This document shows positions 48,405-58,567 of a stretch of 64,000 nucleotides of DNA, in pieces; position 1 is the first letter of the stretch, and each line of letters opens with the position of its first letter. A program made the position numbers and the translations under genes. The DNA lies in assembly GCF_001598295.1 (NCBI RefSeq), contig NZ_BCYR01000001.1, positions 124,001 to 188,000 of the forward strand, in the 5' to 3' direction. The notes under the pieces are model-generated. The model was not told where the DNA came from. It saw only the letters and a program-made list of their open reading frames with translations, and did not search any database. Source of the DNA: Klebsiella ornithinolytica NBRC 105727 = ATCC 31898 (GTDB taxonomy: Bacteria; Pseudomonadota; Gammaproteobacteria; Enterobacterales; Enterobacteriaceae).

Positions 48405-49769
48405 GTGATTAGTATATTCGACATGTTCAAGGTGGGGATTGGTCCCTCATCTTCCCATACTGTAGGCCCGATGAAGGCCGGTAAACAGTTCGTCGATGAC
48501 CTGGTCGAAAAGGGATTGCTTAATGAAGTGACCCGCGTGGCAGTCGATGTCTACGGCTCACTTTCATTAACCGGCAAAGGCCACCATACGGATATCGCCA
48601 TCATTATGGGACTGGCGGGTAATCAGCCCGATACGGTCGATATTGACGCGATACCGGCATTTATCCGCGACGTTGAAACCCGCGGACGTCTGCTGCTGGC
48701 ACAAGGGCAGCATGAAGTTGACTTCCCGGCGGATGACGGCATGCGCTTTCGTAGCGACAACCTGCCGCTGCACGAGAACGGCATGACGATTCATGCCTGG
48801 GCGGGCGACAAAGAGATCTACAGCAAAACGTACTACTCTATTGGCGGCGGTTTTATCGTCGACGAAGAGCACTTCGGTAAAGAAAGTGCCAACGAACTGT
48901 GCGTGCCTTACCCGTACAAATCGGCGCAGGAGATGCTGGCCTATTGCAAAGAGACCGGGCTGTCGCTCTCCGGCATGGTGATGCAAAACGAGCTGGCTCT
49001 CCACAGCAAAAAAGAGATTGAAGACTATTTTGCTCACGTCTGGCAGACCATGCGCGCCTGTATCGATCGCGGGATGAATACCGAAGGCGTGCTGCCTGGC
49101 CCGCTGCGAGTTCCTCGTCGCGCCTCTGCGTTGCGTCGTCTGCTGGTAGCCAGCGATAAGCTGTCAAACGACCCGATGAACGTCGTTGACTGGGTGAATA
49201 TGTTCGCCCTGGCCGTAAACGAAGAGAACGCTGCCGGCGGACGCGTGGTGACGGCCCCCACAAACGGCGCCTGCGGAATCGTACCGGCGGTACTCGCCTA
49301 CTACGATCATTTTATCGAATCGGTCAGCCCGGATATTTATATTCGCTACTTTATGGCCTCCGGCGCCGTTGGCACCCTGTACAAGATGAACGCCTCTATT
49401 TCTGGCGCGGAAGTCGGCTGTCAGGGTGAAGTTGGCGTGGCCTGCTCCATGGCGGCAGCCGGTCTTGCCGAACTTCTTGGCGCCAGCCCGGAACAGGTTT
49501 GTGTCGCGGCAGAAATCGGGATGGAGCATAACCTGGGCCTCACCTGCGACCCGGTTGCCGGCCAGGTACAGGTTCCGTGCATCGAACGTAACGCGATTGC
49601 ATCCGTGAAGGCGATCAACGCCGCGCGTATGGCCATGCGTCGCACCAGCGAACCGCGCGTCTCTCTCGATAAAGTTATTGAGACCATGTATGAGACCGGT
49701 AAAGACATGAACGCCAAGTATCGCGAAACCTCTCGCGGTGGTCTGGCAATCAAAGTTCAGTGTGACTAA
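48405..49769 (+). CDS. sdaA: L-serine deaminase 1
   Basis: Iron-sulfur L-serine ammonia-lyase of 454 residues making pyruvate and ammonia. The start GTG 48405 ([22 protein letters not shown]) sits 7 nt after AGGAG. GPSSSHT is the serine-binding loop, and the [4Fe-4S] cysteines appear in the C-terminal half ([30 protein letters not shown]). The 256-bp gap after nudL contains a long leader. A terminator follows. The enzyme is oxygen-sensitive in E. coli. Confidence 0.97.
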   Translation: MISIFDMFKVGIGPSSSHTVGPMKAGKQFVDDLVEKGLLNEVTRVAVDVYGSLSLTGKGHHTDIAIIMGLAGNQPDTVDIDAIPAFIRDVETRGRLLLAQGQHEVDFPADDGMRFRSDNLPLHENGMTIHAWAGDKEIYSKTYYSIGGGFIVDEEHFGKESANELCVPYPYKSAQEMLAYCKETGLSLSGMVMQNELALHSKKEIEDYFAHVWQTMRACIDRGMNTEGVLPGPLRVPRRASALRRLLVASDKLSNDPMNVVDWVNMFALAVNEENAAGGRVVTAPTNGACGIVPAVLAYYDHFIESVSPDIYIRYFMASGAVGTLYKMNASISGAEVGCQGEVGVACSMAAAGLAELLGASPEQVCVAAEIGMEHNLGLTCDPVAGQVQVPCIERNAIASVKAINAARMAMRRTSEPRVSLDKVIETMYETGKDMNAKYRETSRGGLAIKVQCD

Positions 49770-49781
49770 ACTCTCCCCATC

Positions 49782-49807
49782 AAATGCGCCCTTCCGGGCG
49801 CATTTTT
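49782..49807 (+). terminator. Rho-independent terminator of sdaA
   Basis: A 10-bp stem AAATGCGCCC with GGGCGCATTT, TTCC loop, followed by T residues, starting 13 nt past the stop codon. Confidence 0.9.
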
Positions 49808-49891
49808 CTCGGTTATTTATTTACACCCACTACACTTGCTGAATGGCGGTTGTTATTCTACTCCACACAAAGAGTCGACAGGGTGTCGCGC

Positions 49892-51501
49892 ATGCAAAAT
49901 GCACAAAAGGTCATTTCGACATACCGTCGTAAGCGGATTGTCATTTGTTTGATTGTTGCGCTCCTGACGTTGACGACCACGTTGGCGATCCGATTTATTT
50001 CGCAGCGTAGTTTAAATCAGCAGCGTGTCCAGATGACCACCAATAAAATGGTGGTGGCGATGGATAAAATTTTACGCCCGTTATCGGAACAACACCTTTC
50101 GCTGCTTCAGCTGGTGGGGAAACCCTGCGAGGATGTGCGTCTGCCGCTGCGCAAACTGGCGGCCTCGCTACAGACCGTGCGTTCGATCGTGCTGGTTAAG
50201 TCGAATATTCTCTACTGCTCCAGCATCTTTGGCGATCGCAACGTCTCTATTCATCAGCTGCAACCCGACCTGCCAGTCCAGCGGGAGCTGCTGGCTTTTT
50301 CAACCGATAACACGCTGCTGGTCGGCTCGCCCATCTTAATTCAATGGTATCCCTCGGCGTTCAATAGCGCCGACGGCGTGATGATGATCATCAATATTGA
50401 GCTGCTGGGAGAGTTAATTCTCAACGCAAAATCATCGTTGATTACCGGTATTGGACTGAGCGTCGGCCCCCGCAACTTTATCAGCGGGACCGGGGTGGTT
50501 GCTCATCCGGTGCTTCCCGGCGAGTCTGTGATATACCGTCAACATTCGACCCAGTTCCCGTTTGCCATCAACGTCAGCGGTCCCGGCGCTTCCGCTATCG
50601 CCCTCCACGAACTGCCGGGCGAACTGCCGCTGGCGCTGATCCTGAGTCTACTGATGACCGGAATAGCCTGGCTGGCTACCGCAGGCAGGATGAGTTTTTC
50701 CCGGGAAATCAGCCTCGGCATCGCCGCCCGCGAATTCAAGCTGTGGTGCCAACCGTTGAAGGATCTGCATTCGGGAAAATGTACCGGCGTCGAGTTTTAC
50801 TCCGCTGGAACAATCCGCGACGGGGAAACATATCGCCGGATGTGTTCATTCCTATCGCCGAAGGCTACAACCTGATCATTCCCCTCACCCGCTATGTCAT
50901 TGCGGAAACCGCACGCCAGCTTTCGCTATTCCCCCACGATAAACATTTTCACATTTCGATTAATGTCGCCGCTCGCCATTTTGCCGAGGGTGAACTGCTG
51001 CGCGATCTGCATAAACTCTGGTTCAGCGCCTACCCGGTGCAGCAGCTGGTGGTTGAACTCACCGAGCGGGACGTGCTTCAGGACGGCGATCACCACATGG
51101 CGGAACATCTGCATTTCAGAGGCGTGCACCTGGCTATCGATGACTTTGGCACCGGCAACAGCTCGCTCTCCTGGCTGGAAAAACTGCGGCCTGACGTGCT
51201 GAAAATTGATAAATCCTTTACCAGCGCTATCGGTATCGACAGCGTGAATGCGACGGTAACGGATATCATTATTGCGCTGGCGCACCGGCTGAATATTGTG
51301 ACGGTGGCAGAAGGTGTGGAGACCCAGCAGCAGGACGAATATTTGCGGCGCCACGGCGTTGATATTCTGCAGGGATTTTACTATGCCAGGCCGATGCCGG
51401 TTGAAGACTTTCCGCAGTGGCTGGCGGCCCGACGTCAGGTCGAGGCGATGGCAGATAATAAAACCGGCCGGCCTCCAGCGGAGACCGGCCGATCAGTTTG
51501 A
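49892..51501 (+). pseudogene. pdeD: CSS-motif/EAL c-di-GMP phosphodiesterase, frameshifted in the EAL motif
   Basis: Homologue of E. coli YoaD (PdeD): membrane helices, a periplasmic CSS domain (GKPCEDV, LYCSSIFGDRN), and a C-terminal EAL domain. The first part reads in frame to KCTGVE, then runs into FYSAGTIR and stops at 50875. The remainder, LLRWNNPRRGNISPDVFIPIAEGYN to the C-terminus, continues in another frame up to 51501. The junction lies at 50792-50798, where one T or G is missing from gag-tttt (GAG ..TT TTA CTC would restore E-x-L-L-R-W). The loss hits the EAL signature itself. It could be slippage, a real null allele, or a sequencing error. The DFGTGNSSLSWLE and later motifs are intact. 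Confidence 0.85.
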
Positions 51502-51514
51502 CGACACCGGAGGA

Positions 51515-53074
51515 TTATTCTTCTTCCTGGCTGTCATGCACCGTTTTGACTACGCGCACCAGATCGACACGATAGTCGTTCGCTTCGAGGACGGTAAACT
51601 GCAGCGGCGCCCGCTCAACAATATCGCCGGTACGCGGTATATGGCCGTTCACGGCAATGACCAGTCCGGCTACCGTCGCAATATCCTCATCTTCATCGAC
51701 GATGTCATCGAGCCCGACCGCCTGCTGTAAGGCATGCAGATCGGTTGATCCTTTAATCAGCCAACCGTCGCCATCCGCGACGATTTCCGGCGTCTCATCG
51801 GCATCAGGGAACTCCCCGGCGATGGCTTCAAGGACATCCAGAGGCGTCACCAGCCCCTGCACCACGCCAAACTCGTTGGTCACGATGACGAAGCTTCCGC
51901 GAGCGCGACGCAGCACCCCCAGCAGATTGATAGGATCCAGCGTTTCCGGGACCACAATCGCCGGCGAAGCCGAGGCTAATGCGGCGACGTTCTCACCGGC
52001 CTCCAGCGCCACCAGCATCTCTTTGGCCCGTACGATACCAATGATTTCATCCAGTTCGCCCCGGCATACCGGGAACAGACTGTGCGGCGAAGAGAGCAGC
52101 TGACGGCGAATTTCTTCTTCGCTTTGTTCCGCATTCACCCAGCTGATTTCACCGCGCGGCGTCATGATGCTGCGCAATGAACGCTGTGCCAGGGTCAGGA
52201 CGCCGTTAATCATATAACGCTCTTCTTCCGCAAACGCCCCTTCCGGCACCGGAACCGGCGCCGGGCTCTCGCCATCGTGGCTCACGGCGTGCTGTTTGCG
52301 CCCGCCCATCATACGCAGGATAGCGTCAGCCGTGCGTGCGCGTAACGGCAGCGTCGACTGGTGACGAATAAAGTTGCGTCGTGCCACCTGGTTGAAGAAC
52401 TCAATGGTGATCGAGAAGCCGATAGCGGCGTACAGGTACCCTTTCGGAATATGGAAACCGAAGCCTTCAGCCACCAGGCTCAGGCCGATCATCAGCAGGA
52501 AGCTCAGACAGAGCACCACGACCGTCGGATGCTGGTTCACGAAACGGGTCAGCGGCTTAGAGGCCAGCAGCATCACCATCATCGCAATGACCACCGCGGC
52601 CATCATCACCGGCAGATGGTTGACCATCCCGACGGCGGTAATGACTGCATCCAGCGAGAAGACCGCATCCAGCACGACGATTTGTAACACCACCACCCAG
52701 AAACTGGCATAACCTTTACCATGACCGGCATCGTGCTGGCGGTTCTCCAGCCGTTCATGCAGTTCCGTCGTCGCTTTAAACAGCAGGAATATCCCCCCGA
52801 GCAGCATGATGAGATCGCGCCCGGAAAAAGAGAAATCCGCAATGCTGAACAGCGGTTTGGTTAAGGTCACCATCCACGAGATGACTGACAGCAGCCCCAG
52901 ACGCATAAACAGCGCCAGCGACAGACCGATCAGCCGCGCTTTGTCACGCTGTTTCGGCGGCAGTTTATCCGCGAGGATAGCGATAAAGACCAGGTTGTCG
53001 ATACCGAGGACGATTTCAAGGACGACCAGCGTCAATAAACCGACCCAGATAGAGGGATCCATTAAGAATTCCAT
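51515..53074 (-). CDS. yoaE: TerC-family membrane protein with CBS/CorC domains (YoaE)
   Basis: A 519-residue inner-membrane protein. The N-terminal TerC domain has about seven helices and the metal-family motif [15 protein letters not shown], with a second acidic helix [12 protein letters not shown]. Then come two CBS domains ([16 protein letters not shown] onward) and a C-terminal CorC_HlyC domain. TerC-family members take part in metal or tellurite homeostasis and export of manganese in some bacteria; E. coli YoaE's role is not established. It is convergent with pdeD and divergent from manX. Confidence 0.93.
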   Translation of the reverse strand: MEFLMDPSIWVGLLTLVVLEIVLGIDNLVFIAILADKLPPKQRDKARLIGLSLALFMRLGLLSVISWMVTLTKPLFSIADFSFSGRDLIMLLGGIFLLFKATTELHERLENRQHDAGHGKGYASFWVVVLQIVVLDAVFSLDAVITAVGMVNHLPVMMAAVVIAMMVMLLASKPLTRFVNQHPTVVVLCLSFLLMIGLSLVAEGFGFHIPKGYLYAAIGFSITIEFFNQVARRNFIRHQSTLPLRARTADAILRMMGGRKQHAVSHDGESPAPVPVPEGAFAEEERYMINGVLTLAQRSLRSIMTPRGEISWVNAEQSEEEIRRQLLSSPHSLFPVCRGELDEIIGIVRAKEMLVALEAGENVAALASASPAIVVPETLDPINLLGVLRRARGSFVIVTNEFGVVQGLVTPLDVLEAIAGEFPDADETPEIVADGDGWLIKGSTDLHALQQAVGLDDIVDEDEDIATVAGLVIAVNGHIPRTGDIVERAPLQFTVLEANDYRVDLVRVVKTVHDSQEEE

Positions 53075-53361
53075 GAGTTGCTCCAGTTCACGACAGACGG
53101 AGTCATCGCGATGTCACGCACGGCAGAGACAATCGTTGCTGGTAAAAAAGCGTAGCAGGTAGCGGTGGCAGAAAAATGCCAGAAGGTGAAAAGACGTCGA
53201 TGAGGGTCCATACAGCGGGCTATGCCCTATACTCCTGAGTAATTAAACGGAAGCTAAACATAGCAAAAAATGGAGGAAGATTGGAAAAAATTTTACCAGT
53301 CTTTGCAATAGGTAAGCCTATTTTTTGCGCTGCGAAATTATTAATCGCAGATGCGTGATTA

Positions 53362-53377
53362 ACGGATCTTCATCACA
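53362..53377. promoter_or_regulatory. Possible CRP site of the man operon
   Basis: The right half TCACA (53373-53377) is perfect, and the left half ACGGA matches only at its last two bases. It lies in the 447-bp yoaE-manX gap, about 145 bp upstream of manX. E. coli manXYZ needs cAMP-CRP. Confidence 0.4.
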
Positions 53378-53379
53378 TT

Positions 53380-53429
53380 AATTATTTTTTCACTATCTAA
53401 AATAATTCGCGGTAGTAATTATTTTAGAT
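53380..53429. promoter_or_regulatory. Mlc/NagC-type operator cluster of the man operon
   Basis: AATTATTTT (53380-53388), ten bases, AAAATAATT (53399-53407), nine bases, AATTATTTT (53417-53425). The first pair has the TTATTTT-N10-AAAATAA architecture of Mlc/NagC sites. The second and third arms extend to a 13-bp perfect inverted repeat (53395-53407 with 53417-53429). E. coli manXYZ is repressed by Mlc and NagC. Confidence 0.6.
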
Positions 53430-53521
53430 CTTACACCCTCACTGAATCGATTTTGTTCGCAAGAGTGATTCAGGATGTATCACCACAGATGATGCATTCA
53501 CGATAATAAAGGAGGTAGCAA

Positions 53522-54490
53522 GTGACGATTGCTATTGTAATAGGCACACATGGTTGGGCTGCAGAACAACTGCTGAAAACCGCAGAAATGCTGTTGGGCG
53601 AGCAGGAAAACGTTGGCTGGATCGATTTCGTTCCCGGTGAAAATGCCGAAACGTTAATTGAGAAATACAACGCACAGCTGGCAAAGCTGGACACAACTAA
53701 GGGCGTGTTATTTCTCGTCGATACGTGGGGAGGTAGTCCATTTAATGCCGCCAGCCGCATTGTCGTCGATAAAGAACATTACGAAGTGATTGCTGGCGTC
53801 AACATTCCGATGCTGGTCGAAACGCTGATGGCGCGCGACGACGATCCGTCGTTCGACGAGCTGGTGGCTCTGGCGGTAGAAACCGGTCGCGAAGGCGTGA
53901 AGGCGCTGAAAGCGAAAGCGGTGGAAAAAGTCGCTCCGGCGCCGGTTAAGGCAGCAGCCAAAGCGGCAGCCCCGGCAAAACCAATGGGTCCGAACGACTA
54001 CATGGTCATCGGCCTGGCGCGTATTGATGACCGTCTCATTCATGGTCAGGTGGCCACCCGCTGGACCAAAGAAACCAACGTTACCCGTATTATTGTCGTG
54101 AGTGATGAAGTGGCGGCGGATACCGTGCGCAAAACGTTACTGACTCAGGTTGCTCCTCCGGGCGTGACGGCCCACGTTGTCGACGTTGCGAAGATGATTC
54201 GCGTCTACAACAACCCGAAATACGCAGGCGATCGCGTCATGCTGCTGTTTACCAACCCTACCGACGTCGAACGTGTCGTTGAAGGCGGCGTGAAAATCAC
54301 CACCGTCAATATTGGTGGTATGGCTTTCCGTCAGGGTAAAACGCAGGTGAACAACGCCGTTTCGGTCGATGAAAAAGATATTGAAGCATTTAAAAAGCTA
54401 AATGCCCGCGGTATCGAGCTGGAAGTCCGCAAAGTTTCCACCGACCAGAAACTGAAAATGATGGACCTGATTGGCAAGGTAACGAAATAA
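53522..54490 (+). CDS. manX: Mannose PTS enzyme IIAB (EIIAB-Man)
   Basis: Cytoplasmic phosphotransfer subunit of the mannose/glucosamine PTS. It has 322 residues from GTG 53522, behind AAAGGAGG. The EIIA phospho-histidine lies in GTHGWAAEQ (His10). After an Ala/Lys-rich linker, the EIIB domain starts NDYMVIGLARIDDRLIHGQVATRW, where His of IHGQ takes the phosphate. It is nearly identical to E. coli ManX. manY follows 56 bp later. Confidence 0.98.
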   Translation: MTIAIVIGTHGWAAEQLLKTAEMLLGEQENVGWIDFVPGENAETLIEKYNAQLAKLDTTKGVLFLVDTWGGSPFNAASRIVVDKEHYEVIAGVNIPMLVETLMARDDDPSFDELVALAVETGREGVKALKAKAVEKVAPAPVKAAAKAAAPAKPMGPNDYMVIGLARIDDRLIHGQVATRWTKETNVTRIIVVSDEVAADTVRKTLLTQVAPPGVTAHVVDVAKMIRVYNNPKYAGDRVMLLFTNPTDVERVVEGGVKITTVNIGGMAFRQGKTQVNNAVSVDEKDIEAFKKLNARGIELEVRKVSTDQKLKMMDLIGKVTK

Positions 54491-54546
54491 CCTTGCGGGT
54501 CGCGCCCCAGTTTTCAACTTAAGACTTAATCAACAGGAGAAGTACA

Positions 54547-55347
54547 ATGGAGATTACCCTTCTTCAGATTGTGCTGGTGTTCATCGTCGCGTGTATTGCG
54601 GGTATGGAGTCGGTACTTGATGAATTTCAGTTCCACCGTCCTCTGGTCGCGTGTACGTTGATCGGTGCCGTTCTCGGCGATATGAAAACCGGTATCATCA
54701 TCGGTGGTACCCTGGAAATGATCGCCCTGGGCTGGATGAACATCGGTGCGGCGGTTGCGCCGGATGCCGCGCTGGCATCCATCATTTCTACCGTTCTGGT
54801 TATTGCCGGTCATCAGGGTATCGGCGCCGGTATCGCACTGGCTATCCCGCTGGCAGCAGCAGGCCAGGTTCTGACCATCATCGTGCGTACCATTACCGTA
54901 GCCTTCCAGCATGCGGCGGATAAAGCGGCGGAAAATGGCAACCTGACGGCGATTTCGTGGCTCCACGTCTCTTCGTTGTTCCTGCAGGCTATGCGTATCG
55001 CTATCCCGGCGGTCATCGTGGCTATCTCCGTCGGAACCAGCGAAGTTCAGGGCATGCTGAATGCGATTCCTGAAGTGGTCACCAGCGGTCTGAACATCGC
55101 CGGCGGCATGATCGTGGTCGTTGGTTACGCGATGGTCATCAACATGATGCGCGCAGGCTACCTGATGCCGTTCTTCTACCTTGGCTTCGTCACCGCTGCG
55201 TTCACTAACTTCAACCTGGTTGCGCTGGGGGTGATTGGCGCGGTAATGGCTATCCTCTACATCCAGCTGAGCCCGAAATACAACCGCGTAGCGGGTGCGC
55301 CAGCGCAGGCTGCTGGTAATAACGATCTCGATAACGAACTGGACTAA
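54547..55347 (+). CDS. manY: Mannose PTS enzyme IIC
   Basis: Membrane channel subunit of EII-Man, 266 residues, starting MEITLLQIVLVFIVACIAGMESVLDEFQFHRPLV as in E. coli, with many hydrophobic helices and the conserved GDMKTGIIIGGTLEMIALGWMNIGAAVAPD. Together with ManZ it forms the transport core; in E. coli it also admits phage lambda DNA and microcins. manZ follows after 12 bp. Confidence 0.98.
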   Translation: MEITLLQIVLVFIVACIAGMESVLDEFQFHRPLVACTLIGAVLGDMKTGIIIGGTLEMIALGWMNIGAAVAPDAALASIISTVLVIAGHQGIGAGIALAIPLAAAGQVLTIIVRTITVAFQHAADKAAENGNLTAISWLHVSSLFLQAMRIAIPAVIVAISVGTSEVQGMLNAIPEVVTSGLNIAGGMIVVVGYAMVINMMRAGYLMPFFYLGFVTAAFTNFNLVALGVIGAVMAILYIQLSPKYNRVAGAPAQAAGNNDLDNELD

Positions 55348-55359
55348 CAGGTGAGCGAA

Positions 55360-56211
55360 ATGGTTGATATGACTAAAAATACCACCGAGAAAAAACTCAC
55401 TCCGAGTGACATTCGTGGCGTGTTCATTCGTTCTAACCTGTTCCAGGGGTCATGGAACTTCGAACGTATGCAGGCGCTGGGCTTCTGCTTCTCTATGGTA
55501 CCGGCTATTCGTCGCCTGTATCCGGAGAACAACGATGCGCGTAAGCAGGCAATTAAGCGTCACCTGGAGTTCTTTAACACTCACCCGTACGTCGCAGCGC
55601 CCGTTCTGGGCGTAACGCTGGCGATGGAAGAGCAGCGTGCAAACGGTGCCGAGATCGATGATGGTGCCATCAACGGTATCAAAGTCGGTCTGATGGGGCC
55701 GCTGGCTGGCGTCGGCGACCCGATCTTCTGGGGTACCGTGCGTCCGGTATTTGCGGCATTGGGCGCCGGTATCGCGATGAGCGGCAGCCTGTTAGGCCCG
55801 CTGTTGTTCTTTATTCTGTTCAACGCCGTCCGTCTGCTGACCCGTTACTACGGCGTGGCATACGGTTACAGCAAAGGTGTCGATATCGTTAAGGATATGG
55901 GCGGCGGCTTCCTGCAGAAACTGACCGAGGGGGCGTCAATTCTCGGCCTGTTTGTCATGGGGGCGTTGGTTAACAAGTGGACGCATGTGAACATTCCGCT
56001 GGTGGTGTCAAAAATCACCGGTTCAGATGGTCAGGTTCACGTAACGACCGTACAGACTATCCTTGACCAGCTGATGCCGGGCCTGGTGCCTCTGCTGCTG
56101 ACTTTCGCCTGTATGTGGCTGCTGCGTAAGAAAGTTAACGCCCTGTGGATTATCGTCGGCTTCTTCGTCATCGGTATCGTCGGCTACGCTATCGGCCTGC
56201 TGGGCCTGTAA
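55360..56211 (+). CDS. manZ: Mannose PTS enzyme IID
   Basis: Second membrane subunit of EII-Man. From ATG 55360 (MVDMTKNTTEKK) it has 283 residues, the E. coli length; a GTG 9 nt upstream in frame would add MSE. AGGTGAG sits 4 nt before the ATG. The conserved RSNLFQGSWNFERMQALGFCFSMVPAIRRLY and GPLAGVGDPIFWGTVRPV regions identify the family. A terminator follows. Confidence 0.97.
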   Translation: MVDMTKNTTEKKLTPSDIRGVFIRSNLFQGSWNFERMQALGFCFSMVPAIRRLYPENNDARKQAIKRHLEFFNTHPYVAAPVLGVTLAMEEQRANGAEIDDGAINGIKVGLMGPLAGVGDPIFWGTVRPVFAALGAGIAMSGSLLGPLLFFILFNAVRLLTRYYGVAYGYSKGVDIVKDMGGGFLQKLTEGASILGLFVMGALVNKWTHVNIPLVVSKITGSDGQVHVTTVQTILDQLMPGLVPLLLTFACMWLLRKKVNALWIIVGFFVIGIVGYAIGLLGL

Positions 56212-56225
56212 TAATCCTGTTGTCC

Positions 56226-56253
56226 GCCGGGGGCTTGCCCCCGGCTTTTTTTT
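56226..56253 (+). terminator. Terminator after manZ
   Basis: A 9-bp stem GCCGGGGGC with GCCCCCGGC and a tiny TT loop, followed by eight T residues; partial read-through into manO is possible. Confidence 0.85.
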
Positions 56254-56266
56254 CACTGGAGGATAG

Positions 56267-56725
56267 ATGACAATCACGGATCTGGTGCTGATTCTGTTTA
56301 TTGTTGTTCTGCTGGCGTTTGCCATTTATGACCAGTTTATTATGCCCCGTCGCAACGGCCCGTTACTCCTGGCCATCCCCCTGCTCCGCCGCAGTCGCGT
56401 TGACGGGATCATCTTCGTCGGCCTGATCGCCATTCTGATTTATAACAATATCATCAGTCACGGTGCGCTAATCACCACATGGTTATTATCTGCGCTGGCG
56501 TTAATGGGGTTGTTTCTGTTCTGGATCCGGACGCCGAAAATCATCTTCAAACCAACTGGTTTTTTCTTCGCCAATATCTGGATTGAATATAAGCGAATTA
56601 AAGCGATGAATTTATCGGAAGATGGCGTACTGGTGATGCAATTAGAACAGCGGCGCCTGCTTATTCGTGTACGAAACATCGACGATCTGGAAAAGATATA
56701 CAAACTTCTCGTTTCAACTCAGTAA
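56267..56725 (+). CDS. manO: DUF986 membrane protein ManO (YobD)
   Basis: A 152-residue inner-membrane protein with three hydrophobic segments and a conserved C-terminal soluble tail ([36 protein letters not shown]). It matches E. coli YobD, which sits next to manXYZ there too and has no defined function. It lies 55 bp past manZ, behind the terminator. Confidence 0.9.
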   Translation: MTITDLVLILFIVVLLAFAIYDQFIMPRRNGPLLLAIPLLRRSRVDGIIFVGLIAILIYNNIISHGALITTWLLSALALMGLFLFWIRTPKIIFKPTGFFFANIWIEYKRIKAMNLSEDGVLVMQLEQRRLLIRVRNIDDLEKIYKLLVSTQ

Positions 56726-56731
56726 GTTACT

Positions 56732-56751
56732 AATATAGCCAACGCTATATT
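56732..56751. promoter_or_regulatory. MntR box 1 upstream of mntP
   Basis: AATATAGC-CAAC-GCTATATT is a perfect palindrome with a 4-nt spacer, matching the MntR (manganese regulator) pattern AAnATAGC-N4-GCTATnTT. In E. coli MntR activates mntP. Confidence 0.75.
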
Positions 56752-56773
56752 TCAGCGATTTCTGGCAGATGGA

Positions 56774-56793
56774 TATATAGCCATGGCTATATT
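56774..56793. promoter_or_regulatory. MntR box 2 upstream of mntP
   Basis: TATATAGC-CATG-GCTATATT, a second near-identical box 42 bp downstream of the first (centre to centre), which is four helical turns. Two copies suggest cooperative MntR binding. Confidence 0.72.
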
Positions 56794-56849
56794 CCGTCTG
56801 CGCACTTTACTTATATTTATTAACGAATTATTTACCCATAAATTCAAAT

Positions 56850-56868
56850 GAAAATCGTTATCATTTGG
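56850..56868. promoter_or_regulatory. Possible Fur box upstream of mntP
   Basis: The 19 bases from 56850 share about 12 with the Fur consensus, including ATCATT. E. coli mntP is reported to respond to Fur as well as MntR. The match is weak. Confidence 0.4.
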
Positions 56869-56924
56869 TTATCGAAATAAATAAATCCTGTTATTGTTTT
56901 ATATTCTAAAAATATGTTAAGGTT

Positions 56925-57110
56925 GCGCCCGTCGTTGGGGAGTAGCCGGTTTCCTGCCTGCCAGGAAATGTGCGTGTCAACATACTCGTTGCAAAACGTG
57001 GCACGTACGGGTTGAAGAAGGTGTTCAATCAGGCGAGACCATAGACACATCACCGCTGTACGCATACCTGAATCGCGGGCTGCGTATATCTACTGGGGGC
57101 TGTGATGTGT
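56925..57110 (+). ncRNA. yybP-ykoY (Mn2+) riboswitch of mntP
   Basis: The 5' part GGGGAGTAGCC near 56937 and the 3' part CTACTGGGGGCTGTGATG near 57090 are the hallmark elements of the yybP-ykoY family, with paired arms folding between. In E. coli this leader binds Mn2+ and raises mntP expression. It sits in the 416-bp gap, 32 bp before the start codon. Confidence 0.88.
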
Positions 57111-57141
57111 CATATGGATTTTCCCCGGTCAGGACGCAATC

Positions 57142-57708
57142 ATGAACATCTCCGCTACGATTCTTCTTGCCTTTGGCATGTCCATGGACGCCTTCGCGGC
57201 CTCTATCGGTAAAGGCGCCACCTTACACAAACCTAAGTTCTCCGAAGCGCTGCGCACCGGGTTAATTTTCGGCGCCATCGAAACACTCACCCCGCTTGTC
57301 GGCTGGGGGATGGGGATGCTCGCCAGCCAGTTCGTGCTGGAGTGGAATCACTGGATCGCGTTCGTGCTGCTGGTCTTTCTCGGCGGACGTATGGTCATCG
57401 AAGGTTTTCGTACAACCGAAGATGAGGCGTGTGAAGCGCCTCGTCGCCATGGTTTCTGGCTGCTGGTCACCACCGCCTTCGCCACCAGTCTCGATGCGAT
57501 GGCCGTCGGCGTCGGCCTGGCATTCCTGCAGGTAAATATTATCGCCACCGCGCTGGCTATCGGCTGCGCAACGCTGGTGATGTCGACGCTGGGGATAATG
57601 GTCGGACGGTTTATCGGCCCGCTGCTGGGCAAACGAGCCGAAATTCTTGGTGGTATTGTCCTGATGGGTATCGGCGCCCAGATTCTCTGGAGCCATTTCG
57701 CCGGTTAG
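57142..57708 (+). CDS. mntP: Manganese efflux protein MntP
   Basis: Inner-membrane Mn2+ exporter of 188 residues with six helices in two homologous halves. Key acidic residues appear in [11 protein letters not shown] (helix 1) and TSLDAMAVG (helix 4), the family signature. It matches E. coli YebN/MntP. Its stop is separated by 3 bp from the convergent rlmA stop. Two MntR boxes and the riboswitch precede it. Confidence 0.97.
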   Translation: MNISATILLAFGMSMDAFAASIGKGATLHKPKFSEALRTGLIFGAIETLTPLVGWGMGMLASQFVLEWNHWIAFVLLVFLGGRMVIEGFRTTEDEACEAPRRHGFWLLVTTAFATSLDAMAVGVGLAFLQVNIIATALAIGCATLVMSTLGIMVGRFIGPLLGKRAEILGGIVLMGIGAQILWSHFAG

Positions 57709-57711
57709 TTC

Positions 57712-58506
57712 TCAGGCCTCACGCTGCCAGCAGTGAATCATAAAATCGGTCTGGCAGCGGAAAGTCGCCTGCGCGCGCAGCGTTTCACGCACCGCTGGCT
57801 TCGCCCGCCACGCGAATGGCGTCATCTGCAGCAGCGCTTCAGCCTCGGCCCCGGTCAGCTGCATCGGATAGGCCAGCTGCTGCTGCTGGCTTAATGTAAA
57901 ACCGGCCATCTGTTCATGATTTTGCTCATGCAGACGCACCTCATCGTAAATCAACCCTTTCAGCTCCAGCAAATGACGCGGCCCCGGCGTGGCGGTAATG
58001 ACCCAGCCGCCGGGTCTGACCACCCGCGCCAGCTCCTGCGCATTACAAGGGGCATAAATTCGCACCACCGCATCCAGGCTGGCGTCGTCGAACGGCAGAC
58101 GCTGGCTCGATGCGACGCAAAAGTTAACCTGCGGATAGCGTCTGGCCGCCGCGCGAATGGCCGACTTTGAGACGTCCAGCCCCCAACAATGAGCGGCGAT
58201 GGCGGCAAACGCATGGGTGTAATACCCTTCCCCGCAGCCGATATCAAGCAGGCGCTCAGGGGCAGCGACGGACAGAAAGTCGCTAATGGCATCACGCAGA
58301 GGTTGATAGTGGCCCGCGTCGAGAAACGCCCGCCGCGCCTGCATCATCTCCGCGCTATCGCCCGGATCGCGAGACCGCTTAAACTGCACCGGCAGTAAAT
58401 TGACATACCCCTCTTTCGCCAGATCGAACTGGTGCCGCTGCGGGCAGATATAGCTATTATCGCGGCGGGAAAGCGGCGCGTGGCAAAGTGGGCAACTGTA
58501 TGACAT
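57712..58506 (-). CDS. rlmA: 23S rRNA (guanine-745-N1)-methyltransferase
   Basis: Methylates G745 of 23S rRNA. From ATG 58506 the product has 264 residues; an N-terminal zinc site ([21 protein letters not shown], four Cys/His) precedes the SAM motif [12 protein letters not shown] near residue 90. The upstream frame is not conserved. E. coli RlmA(I) has 269 residues. It is followed upstream by the FtsI-like gene. Confidence 0.94.
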   Translation of the reverse strand: MSYSCPLCHAPLSRRDNSYICPQRHQFDLAKEGYVNLLPVQFKRSRDPGDSAEMMQARRAFLDAGHYQPLRDAISDFLSVAAPERLLDIGCGEGYYTHAFAAIAAHCWGLDVSKSAIRAAARRYPQVNFCVASSQRLPFDDASLDAVVRIYAPCNAQELARVVRPGGWVITATPGPRHLLELKGLIYDEVRLHEQNHEQMAGFTLSQQQQLAYPMQLTGAEAEALLQMTPFAWRAKPAVRETLRAQATFRCQTDFMIHCWQREA

Positions 58507-58567
58507 GACAACTCCGGTGTCGCTGAAAGGGCGAAAGTGTAGCGCTATTCGCCCTTTCAGACCACTG

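Noticed and set aside
49784-49891. Earlier start for the pdeD-type gene
   Set aside because: The extra residues come from the sdaA terminator region and do not match the family; the ATG at 49892 matches the E. coli protein start.
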